Assembly: GCA_002293585.1 (NCBI GenBank)
Contig: DBDM01000076.1
Location: 206-5,853 of the forward strand
From: Bacteroidales bacterium UBA932
GTDB taxonomy: Bacteria; Bacteroidota; Bacteroidia; Bacteroidales; UBA932
Direction of reading: 5' to 3'
DNA length: 5,648 nt
Below are positions 1 to 5,648 of the stretch, piece by piece (the first letter of the stretch is position 1; each line of letters opens with the position of its first letter). The translations under genes were made by a program, and so were the position numbers. The notes under the pieces were generated by a model that worked only from the letters and a program-made list of their open reading frames with translations, was not told the DNA's origin and ran no database searches.

Positions 1-219
1 AAAGGATACTTCGTCATATACCCTAAGCATCGTATGGTATTGTTGCGTCATGTTAATCAGCGCAGCATGAACCTTCTCCTTCGCTCCGGCCTCCCGGTAG
101 TTCGACCATGAGGCTTCAAATTTTTCAAAGGCTAAGCAAAAATCGTCGAAATATTCATCCTGTTGCGCACAAAGTCCTAATGAAGTAAACATCAATAATA
201 TAACAAAAACATACCGCAT
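1..219 (-). CDS. Secreted protein of unknown function, N-terminal part (runs off left edge)
   Basis: Reading leftward from an ATG at 219-217, the frame stays open for 73 codons to the window edge, so this is the N-terminus of a longer gene. Residues 1-18 look like a type I signal peptide: a short basic start (MRY), a hydrophobic core VFVILLMFTSLGL, then C-A followed by Q-Q-D. Cleavage after Ala18 would leave an N-terminal glutamine, a frequent arrangement in Bacteroidota exported proteins. Cys17 is preceded by L-G-L, which is a poor lipobox, so a lipoprotein is less likely. The mature part seen (residues 19-73) is polar, rich in Asp, Glu, Phe and Tyr, and looks helical. No family was recognised. 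It is transcribed divergently from the 698-residue gene and has its own -7 element about 20 bp upstream of the start. The probable location is periplasm or outer membrane. Confidence 0.72.
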   Translation of the reverse strand, partial: MRYVFVILLMFTSLGLCAQQDEYFDDFCLAFEKFEASWSNYREAGAKEKVHAALINMTQQYHTMLRVYDEVSF

Positions 220-237
220 ACTCGCTCAAATTTTACG

Positions 238-268
238 CTGCAAATTTATAAAATTTTATGTATATTTG
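238..268 (+). promoter_or_regulatory. Bacteroidota promoter for the rightward operon
   Basis: TATATTTG at 261-268 matches the Bacteroidota -7 consensus TAnnTTTG exactly. CTG at 238-240, one mismatch from the -33 TTG, lies 20 bp upstream, within the 17-23 bp range usual for this sigma factor. Transcription would begin near 273-275, giving a leader of under 20 nt before the ATG at 292. This is the only good promoter candidate seen in a gap ahead of the plus-strand gene run, so it probably drives all five genes. It overlaps the promoter of the leftward gene. Confidence 0.55.
241..248 (-). promoter_or_regulatory. Bacteroidota -7 promoter element for the leftward gene
   Basis: Read on the minus strand, this is TAAATTTG, an exact match to the Bacteroidota housekeeping -7 consensus TAnnTTTG. 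A TTA at 271-269, one mismatch from the -33 TTG, lies 20 bp upstream, within the usual spacing. Transcription would start around 234-236 and give a leader of roughly 15 nt before the ATG at 219. The region is AT-rich, so a chance match is possible. Confidence 0.5.
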
Positions 269-291
269 TAAGTTATTTAGGTGTATTGGCT

Positions 292-2388
292 ATGAATAGA
301 AACCGGATTATTGTTATAAGTATCGTTATCCTGGCCTGTGTGGGCGGCGCTTTTTGGTTGTTGGAACAGCAACCGAAACAAAAGCCCGCCCACATTGACA
401 CTATCGGCACTATACCTTTCGACGCTATTTTTATAGCACAACTCAAAGAATTGGCTTTGGTCGACCGCATAGCCTGCGATTCGACGAATGTATGGAACAG
501 GCTCGTTACCGGCAAACCGGCTTTATTACGGTGGTTACATCGCGCCGTAACTTCTTTTTCCCATGACGAAACGGCTACTTTCGTCCTGCATGCCAAAACC
601 ACGCTTTCGGCACATCCGCTCGGCAAAAACGACATTGCCCTGCTCTGTTGCATTGCCCTGCCGCCAACAGTAAATATTACGGAATGGGAGCATTTCCTCA
701 GTCTTTACGGACAACCGTTGGGGAAACAACTGTATCAGGACCACGCCATTGCCTCATTGCGCTTTGAAAGCGGACTGATCTATTTCTCCTATGTTAAAGG
801 GGTGGTGATCATCAGCACATCCGATATTCTACTGCAAGCGGCCATACGCCACAGCAGCAGCGGAGAATCACTGGAGCAAAACCGGCAATTTGCCGAGGCG
901 CAACAAACCATTGGCTCCAACGTTGACGTTTCTCTGATCATCAACCACCGGCAATTGCCTCACTTGCTGAATATTCTGGGCAACAAACCGGGAGAGGCCG
1001 TCAATACTTTCTTTTCATATACTGCTAATTGGACGGCCGTAGACGGACAGATCAGCAATAACCAGTTGCAACTGAACGGCTTTGTGTTTCCGGCAATGAC
1101 CAATGATAATTTTCTGAATGTCTTGCTACCCCAATCGGGACACAATGTGGAAGCCTGGGACGCACTACCCGCATCTACCGCATTTCTTTTAAGTTTTACG
1201 TTGAATGATCCCGGCCGTTTCCTGTCCGACTATACAAACTACTTGGAGCAACAAAAAAAGCTGAACAGCTACAAGCAGTTGATGGCTGCGCTCGACAGGC
1301 AATGGACGAAGACCGCGACGGATTTTTTCGCATCCCTTTACCCTGCCGAGTTGTGCTTAGCTATTCTTCCCGGAAATGCGGGACACAGCAAGGTGAGCAT
1401 GCTCAGGACGGTTAACGGCCAATACGCATTGGAGCAACTGAAAGCGCTGTCCGAACACCTCCGGGAATCATTCGTCGACCGGCAGGAAAAAAGCGGTGAA
1501 AATACCATTACTATTTACAATAATCCTGCCAAGGGACTGCTGCATGTGCTGATCGGACAATTGTTCCCTGCCTCCAATGATCAATATTTTATATTGGCGG
1601 ATGACTGGTTTTATTTTTCCGATAACAGGGAAGTACTGAAAAATCTGGCTTTACCGGCGAATAAAGATTCTTTCAAGCGCCAATTGTACCAAACCGAAGC
1701 GGCGCAATACCTCAGCAATAATACTTCGGTGGCCGTTATAGCCAACGCTCCGCAAAATGCCGGCAAAGAACTGTTCGGATTGCTTCATCCGGACCTCGAA
1801 CGCTTACTGAAGCAACTTACCAGCGAGTATGCCCGTAACGTTACCGCTATACAATTGCGCCCTTCGGGAGATAAATTTTTCATTAATTTCTTTACATTTT
1901 TCAATGTAGAGCCCAAAGCGCCCGAACCCGCCGCCAACAGTAAGGCCGCAGCTCCAACCGCCAATAACGCTCCGGCCACAGTGACGCCCCGCAATAACGA
2001 ATTGCTGCGCGTGAGTGTCATCAATCACTATACTAAAGAAAAAGAATTTTTTGTGCAATATACCGACAACAGTCTCGGCTTGTTATCGAAAGAAGGCAAA
2101 TTGCTATGGCGGAAAAAATTTAACGAGGCCATCACCGGCGCCGTCATACAGATCGACTACCTGAACAATAAAAAACTGCAATGTCTGTTCTGCACCGGCA
2201 AGCAATTACATTTGTACGACCGCAACGGCAATACGGTAAAGCCCTTCCCTATCAATCTGAAACAACCCGTAACCCTGGTTGAAGGCAGTGCGGCCAACGT
2301 ACAAAAACAACCGCCGGCGTTGAAACTGACAAAGAACGGGAAAACCACCATTATTTATTTAAAAGACGGAAAAGTAGAAAACAAATAA
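292..2388 (+). CDS. Membrane-anchored envelope protein of unknown function, possibly DUF3352-like, with propeller-like C-terminus
   Basis: 698 residues from the ATG at 292; an in-frame TTG at 286 would add two residues but is less likely. Residues 6-24 form one hydrophobic segment after a basic start (MNRNR), which fits an N-terminal signal anchor with the bulk of the protein in the periplasm. Cys16 follows I-L-A, a weak lipobox; because hydrophobicity continues past it, an uncleaved anchor is preferred. Residues about 35-538 are a large mixed alpha/beta region without recognised catalytic motifs. The general character recalls the DUF3352 proteins of Bacteroidota, a tentative assignment from memory. 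Residues about 541-569 are an Ala/Pro/Asn-rich, probably flexible linker. Beyond it, residues about 587-650 resemble one or two blades of a PQQ-type beta-propeller, with the repeat-like motifs EGKLLWRKKF (601-610) and LYDRNGN (641-647). It heads the apparent operon and lies 1 bp before the next gene. There is no sign of frameshift. Confidence 0.85.
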   Translation: MNRNRIIVISIVILACVGGAFWLLEQQPKQKPAHIDTIGTIPFDAIFIAQLKELALVDRIACDSTNVWNRLVTGKPALLRWLHRAVTSFSHDETATFVLHAKTTLSAHPLGKNDIALLCCIALPPTVNITEWEHFLSLYGQPLGKQLYQDHAIASLRFESGLIYFSYVKGVVIISTSDILLQAAIRHSSSGESLEQNRQFAEAQQTIGSNVDVSLIINHRQLPHLLNILGNKPGEAVNTFFSYTANWTAVDGQISNNQLQLNGFVFPAMTNDNFLNVLLPQSGHNVEAWDALPASTAFLLSFTLNDPGRFLSDYTNYLEQQKKLNSYKQLMAALDRQWTKTATDFFASLYPAELCLAILPGNAGHSKVSMLRTVNGQYALEQLKALSEHLRESFVDRQEKSGENTITIYNNPAKGLLHVLIGQLFPASNDQYFILADDWFYFSDNREVLKNLALPANKDSFKRQLYQTEAAQYLSNNTSVAVIANAPQNAGKELFGLLHPDLERLLKQLTSEYARNVTAIQLRPSGDKFFINFFTFFNVEPKAPEPAANSKAAAPTANNAPATVTPRNNELLRVSVINHYTKEKEFFVQYTDNSLGLLSKEGKLLWRKKFNEAITGAVIQIDYLNNKKLQCLFCTGKQLHLYDRNGNTVKPFPINLKQPVTLVEGSAANVQKQPPALKLTKNGKTTIIYLKDGKVENK

Positions 2389-2389
2389 C

Positions 2390-2626
2390 ATGACTACACT
2401 ACTGATCATCATTCTGGTTATATATATCGGCGGGTGGCTCTTCCGGCTGCTTGCGCCCCGCCTTTTAATGTCTCTCTTTAAGCACGGCGCCGGCAAACAA
2501 TATAATGCAGCACAACAAAAAACGAGAAAAGAAGGCGAGGTGAATGTGCACCCTATGCGCAAGCGGGAAAAGAAAAAAATTACTAAGGAAGTCGGTGAAT
2601 ATGTCGAGTTTGAGGAGGTAAAATAG
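2390..2626 (+). CDS. Small single-pass membrane protein, DUF4834-like
   Basis: 78 residues. The ATG lies one base after the stop of the preceding gene, so translation is probably coupled. Residues 3-22 are a strongly hydrophobic helix (MTTLLIIILVIYIGGWLFRLL), followed by Pro23 and an amphipathic basic stretch ending in FKHGAGKQ. The rest is charged: EGEVNVHP (48-55), a Lys/Arg cluster at 57-63, then an acidic end GEYVEFEEVK (69-78). A short N-terminal membrane helix, an EGEV-type strand, a Lys-rich patch and a terminal GEYV-(D/E)-FEE(V/I)K is the pattern I associate with DUF4834, a Bacteroidota family of unknown function. Orientation is uncertain, but the dense positive charge after the helix favours a cytoplasmic C-terminus. 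Gene structure is clear; the family call is from memory. Confidence 0.85.
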   Translation: MTTLLIIILVIYIGGWLFRLLAPRLLMSLFKHGAGKQYNAAQQKTRKEGEVNVHPMRKREKKKITKEVGEYVEFEEVK

Positions 2627-2635
2627 ACTAAAACT

Positions 2636-3622
2636 ATGCATGTACTCATTGTTCATAATCATATTATTCCCGTACTGCGTTATGGGGGCACCGAACGTGT
2701 CATTTGGTATCTTGGCAAAGAATTGGTGAAGATGGGGCACAAGGTGTCTTATTTGGTACCCAAAGGTTCGACATGCCCTTTCGCCGACATTTATACCATT
2801 GACCCGTCGAAACCCTTGGTGAAACAAATACCGGAAGGGATAGATGTGGTACATTTCAACAATGACCCGCCTAACGAACAACTGAAAACGCCTTACATTG
2901 TTACCGTACACGGTAACAGGAGCGACTATGCAGTACTGGATCCGAATACCGTATTCGTTTCAAACAACCATGCTGCACGTCACGGCAGTAATTCCTTTGT
3001 GTATAACGGACTGGACTGGGATGATTACAGCGTTCCAAATTGGAATACACGCCGTAAATACGTCCACTTTTTAGGAGACGCCGCATGGCGGGTAAAGAAT
3101 GTAAAAGGCGCTATACAAGTAGTTACGAATGTGCCCCACGAACAATTATTCGTATTAGGCGGATACCGGTTAAATATCCGGATGGGATTCCGGTTGACAT
3201 TTCATCCCCGGATAAAATTTTTCGGCATGGTGGGTGGAAGTAAAAAATTGGCGCTGTTACAAGGTTCCAAAGGATTAATATTTCCTGTACGCTGGCATGA
3301 GCCCTTCGGTTTGGCATTGACGGAAAGTTTATATTCCGGTTGTCCGGTATTGGGAACACCCTATGGTTCACTCCCTGAAATTATTCATTCCGACGTAGGC
3401 TTTTTATCTGCAAAATCAAATGAATTAGTGCAGGCGCTAAAAGAAAGAGGACAATACTCGCAAAAACGTTGCCATGAGTACGCCCGCGACTGTTTTGATG
3501 CCGGAACTATGGCACGGGCGTATTTGGACAAATACCATATCGTGCTGAACAATCAAACACTTAACGTCACACCGCCACAATGGCAGGGACAACAAAGTTC
3601 AAAATTTTTACCTTGGAAATAA
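2636..3622 (+). CDS. Glycosyltransferase family 4 (GT-B fold, retaining)
   Basis: 328 residues. It is predicted to transfer a sugar from a nucleotide-sugar donor to a glycan or lipid-linked acceptor at the cytoplasmic side of the inner membrane. The N-terminal Rossmann-type domain begins MHVLIVHNHIIPV and carries the GT4 glycine loop GGTERV (17-22), then a VTVHGN motif with His92. The C-terminal domain starts near residue 140 (YVHFLGD, then WRVKNVKGA 151-159, where Arg152 and Lys157 are candidates for binding donor phosphate). It holds the conserved E-x7-E motif HEPFGLALTE (Glu222 and Glu230), followed by SGCPVLGTPYGSLPEII. All main GT4 signatures are present. At 328 residues it is slightly short for the family; the last 20 or so residues are polar and probably disordered. 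No membrane helix is seen, so it is soluble or peripheral. Donor and acceptor cannot be told from sequence. It sits 9 bp after the DUF4834-like gene and 19 bp before a GT2 gene. Confidence 0.93.
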   Translation: MHVLIVHNHIIPVLRYGGTERVIWYLGKELVKMGHKVSYLVPKGSTCPFADIYTIDPSKPLVKQIPEGIDVVHFNNDPPNEQLKTPYIVTVHGNRSDYAVLDPNTVFVSNNHAARHGSNSFVYNGLDWDDYSVPNWNTRRKYVHFLGDAAWRVKNVKGAIQVVTNVPHEQLFVLGGYRLNIRMGFRLTFHPRIKFFGMVGGSKKLALLQGSKGLIFPVRWHEPFGLALTESLYSGCPVLGTPYGSLPEIIHSDVGFLSAKSNELVQALKERGQYSQKRCHEYARDCFDAGTMARAYLDKYHIVLNNQTLNVTPPQWQGQQSSKFLPWK

Positions 3623-3641
3623 TACGCAAAACAACCGACGG

Positions 3642-4451
3642 ATGAAAATTACTTGCTCATTAATCATCAGTACTTATAACTCCCCCGACCGGCTGCGACG
3701 TTGCCTGCAATCCGTATTACAACAGCGGGTTATGCCGTCTGAAATCGTAATTGCCGATGATGGTTCGGGCAGCGATACCAAGCAGGTGATTGACGAGATA
3801 GCGGCGATAGCTCCGGTGCCGGTTATTCACATATGGCATCCTGACGAAGGATTTCGTAAGGCACGTATACATAATAAAGCATTTGGCAAAGCTACCGGGG
3901 ATTATATTATTTGTACTGACGGCGATATTTTATTAGATAAAAATTTTGTGCACGACCACTTGTGCTTCGCCCGCCGTGGGCGGTTTATTGCCGGTGAACG
4001 CGCTTTCCTTACCCCTGCATCCACACAACACTATTTGAATGAATGCAACGGATTCCCGTCGTGCTATACCCCCTCAATAGCCAAACGGCAACATGCTTTC
4101 CGCTGTCGCCTGCTATCCCAAATTTACGCCTCAGTGCACCGCACGTCAACACCCTACCTGTATGTGGTGGGGTGCAATATGTCGTTCTGGAAAGACGACC
4201 TGCTGAAAATTAACGGGTACAATGAAGCCTTCCAAGGGTGGGGTGGTGAAGATTTTGATATTGCCGCCCGGCTATTCAATGCAGGTGTAAAACAGTATTT
4301 TTTACATTTCTATGCTGTAGCCTACCATCTGTATCATCTCGAAAACGACCGCCGCCATGCAGTAGCAAACAACGCGCTGTTCTGCCGGACCATTGCAGAA
4401 AAAACCACGCGAATAGAACAAGGTATTGACAAACACTTTCACAAAGCATGA
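3642..4451 (+). CDS. Glycosyltransferase family 2 with galactosyltransferase-type C-terminal region
   Basis: 269 residues. It is predicted to be an inverting GT-A enzyme using a metal-bound nucleotide sugar in the cytoplasm. The N-terminal part has the GT2 opening SLIISTYNSPDRL (6-18), the nucleotide-binding ADDGSG (38-43) and a DxD-type metal motif TDGDILLD (92-99, Asp93 and Asp95). The C-terminal part has VGCNMSFWKDDLLKINGYNEAFQGWGGEDFD (176-206), which matches the Glyco_transf_7C pattern of galactosyltransferases and chondroitin-polymerase-like enzymes. Glu203 and Asp204 of GWGGED include the likely catalytic acid, and His229 and His232 follow. A hexose or N-acetylhexosamine donor is plausible but not proven. 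The length is normal for this subgroup and there are no membrane helices. Its final bases overlap the start of the ABC exporter gene by 4 bp (ATGA), which implies co-expression, and it follows the GT4 gene closely, so the two probably build the same glycan. Confidence 0.93.
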   Translation: MKITCSLIISTYNSPDRLRRCLQSVLQQRVMPSEIVIADDGSGSDTKQVIDEIAAIAPVPVIHIWHPDEGFRKARIHNKAFGKATGDYIICTDGDILLDKNFVHDHLCFARRGRFIAGERAFLTPASTQHYLNECNGFPSCYTPSIAKRQHAFRCRLLSQIYASVHRTSTPYLYVVGCNMSFWKDDLLKINGYNEAFQGWGGEDFDIAARLFNAGVKQYFLHFYAVAYHLYHLENDRRHAVANNALFCRTIAEKTTRIEQGIDKHFHKA

Positions 4452-5648
4452 AAACTTTATTCCGGTTATTATCATTTGCACCACCATTAGTACCCATTGC
4501 CCTGCGGTTTGCCATCCTGATTGTATTCGGAGTATTATTCAGCGTGCTGAATATTTCACTGCTGATTCCCGTGCTGGATACTATTTTCAACAATTCAACC
4601 GCCGAACCGGTTACTGCATTGCCTGCATTCACCATGAGCGTCGGGTATTTCAAAGATTGTTTTTATTATTATTTCGAACAACTCAAAACCAATCACGGCG
4701 CTATGGGCGCCTTACAATTCACCTGCGCGGTAGTCATCATTTCCGTTTTATTATCAAATATATTCAAGTATACGGCACAACGCACCATCACCCGCATGCA
4801 GAGTTTCATCATCCGCAACATACGAGAAGCCATGTTCAATAAGCTGATGCAATTGCACACAGGCTTTTTTTATAAAACAAAGAAAGGGCACCTGCTATCA
4901 TTAGTGTCCAATGATATTAACGAAATACAAAATGTGGCAGGCAGTTCACTGCAAATCTTTCTCAGAGACCCTTTGTATATTATTGCCTACGCCTGTTTGC
5001 TCTTTTACCTGTCGCCGAAACTCACTTTGTTTTCCCTGCTGGTATTGCCGGTGGCCAGCGTGATCATTTCTTATATCGCCCGATTGCTGAAACGTAACGC
5101 CAATGAATCACAAACCCTGCTCAGTAACCTGTTGGGACTGATGAATGAAGCGACAAGCGGAATACGTGTAATCAAGGTATTTAATGCCGAAAAATATATC
5201 AACAAAAAATTTGACGAACAAAACAATGCCCAACGCTTAGTCTTCAAACGCATGTGGAACCGGATGGATATTGCCTCTCCTTTGTCGGAAGTACTGGGCA
5301 TTTCCACCGTGGCGTTTATTGTACTGTATGGCGGACAACTCATTCTCTCCGGCGCCTCGGACGCCTTGTCGGGTAGTGAATTTATGCTTTTCGTTATCAC
5401 GTTTTCTCAAATTCTGACACCCGCCAAATCGCTGGCACAGGCCACTACCAACTTTCAACGCGGTCTGGCGTCGGCCGAGCGGGTATTCAACATTTTGGAT
5501 ACTGAAACGGAAATTAAAGAAAAAGATAATGCTATTGTTTTACCGCCGCTCAGTGAGTCCATACAATTGGAAAATATCAGCTTTGCCTATAATGTCGACT
5601 GGATTGTAAAAGACATCAGTCTGTCTATTCAAAAGGGACAGACAATAG
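4448..5648 (+). CDS. MsbA-like ABC exporter, permease plus start of ATPase domain (runs off right edge)
   Basis: The first 400 codons plus one base are present; the frame is open to the edge. Residues 1-330 form a type IV (MsbA-like) exporter transmembrane domain with six expected helices, roughly at 17-43, 88-107, 173-189, 191-212, 283-303 and 311-330. Hallmarks are the coupling-helix region FYKTKKGHLLSLVSNDINEIQ (141-161) and the stretch NEATSGIRVIKVFNAEKY (233-250), both typical of lipid and multidrug half-transporters. The linker ASAERVFNILDTE (341-353) leads into the nucleotide-binding domain, SIQLENISFAYN (371-382), with Tyr381 as the likely A-loop aromatic. The Walker A, signature and Walker B motifs lie beyond the edge. 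The loop between helices 1 and 2 is about 45 residues. Placed after two glycosyltransferase genes and overlapping the second by 4 bp, it probably flips a glycolipid such as lipid A-core. Drug export is the alternative. Such half-transporters work as homodimers. Confidence 0.92.
   Translation, partial: MKTLFRLLSFAPPLVPIALRFAILIVFGVLFSVLNISLLIPVLDTIFNNSTAEPVTALPAFTMSVGYFKDCFYYYFEQLKTNHGAMGALQFTCAVVIISVLLSNIFKYTAQRTITRMQSFIIRNIREAMFNKLMQLHTGFFYKTKKGHLLSLVSNDINEIQNVAGSSLQIFLRDPLYIIAYACLLFYLSPKLTLFSLLVLPVASVIISYIARLLKRNANESQTLLSNLLGLMNEATSGIRVIKVFNAEKYINKKFDEQNNAQRLVFKRMWNRMDIASPLSEVLGISTVAFIVLYGGQLILSGASDALSGSEFMLFVITFSQILTPAKSLAQATTNFQRGLASAERVFNILDTETEIKEKDNAIVLPPLSESIQLENISFAYNVDWIVKDISLSIQKGQTI

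Noticed and set aside
286..288. TTG as an alternative start for the 698-residue protein
   Set aside because: The ATG at 292 is two codons downstream, gives a typical basic N-terminus before the membrane helix, and is the more usual start codon.
1785..2024. 79-codon minus-strand frame with an Ala/Leu-rich, membrane-like segment
   Set aside because: It is antisense to the Ala/Pro linker of the 698-residue protein. GC-rich Ala codons read backwards give Gly, Ala and Leu runs, which explains the apparent hydrophobic segment.
2207..2214. TACATTTG, a match to the TAnnTTTG promoter element, inside the 698-residue gene
   Set aside because: It lies within coding sequence about 175 bp before the next gene, has no good -33 TTG at the right spacing, and matches of this kind are expected by chance.
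2465..2911. 148-codon minus-strand open frame
   Set aside because: It lies antisense across the DUF4834-like gene and the first third of the GT4 gene, both of which have clear family features, and has no recognisable protein signature.
3623..3641. Possible terminator or promoter between the two glycosyltransferase genes
   Set aside because: The 19-bp gap has no inverted repeat, no T-run and no TAnnTTTG element.
4426..4842. 138-codon plus-strand open frame rich in His, Ile and Thr
   Set aside because: It overlaps the end of the GT2 gene and the start of the ABC exporter in another frame. Its composition is unlike a folded protein, and the exporter frame has clear family motifs.

Overview
The window looks like a chromosomal segment from a member of the Bacteroidota. 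The intergenic gap holds two good matches to the Bacteroidota -7 promoter element TAnnTTTG. Ribosome binding sites are weak or absent before most starts. The 78-residue gene resembles the Bacteroidota-restricted DUF4834 family. The secreted protein at the left edge has a signal peptide ending in A-Q-Q, as is common in this phylum. A Bacteroidales genome is plausible, but I cannot fix the order from sequence alone.

Layout. Positions 1-219 carry, on the minus strand, the first 73 codons of a secreted protein that runs off the left edge. Positions 220-291 form a short AT-rich divergent promoter region. From 292 to the right edge all genes are on the plus strand and tightly packed. They are a 698-residue membrane-anchored protein of unknown function with a propeller-like C-terminus (292-2388), a 78-residue DUF4834-like membrane protein (2390-2626), a GT4 (GT-B fold) glycosyltransferase (2636-3622), a GT2 (GT-A fold) glycosyltransferase with a galactosyltransferase-type C-terminal region (3642-4451), and the first 400 codons of an MsbA-like ABC exporter (4448 to the edge). 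Gaps are 1, 9 and 19 bp, then a 4-bp overlap. No terminator-like hairpin was seen between them, so one transcription unit from the promoter at about 238-268 is likely.

Reading together: the two glycosyltransferases and the ABC exporter fit a small envelope-glycan module. In it, cytoplasmic enzymes would add sugars to a lipid-linked acceptor (lipid A-core or another glycolipid) and an MsbA-type flippase would move the product across the inner membrane. The two upstream membrane proteins of unknown function share the apparent operon and may act in the envelope, but this is inference from position. No RNA genes, mobile elements, CRISPR arrays or substantial repeats were seen. Nothing here amounts to a clearly new system; the most open questions are the 698-residue protein and the overlapping divergent promoters.
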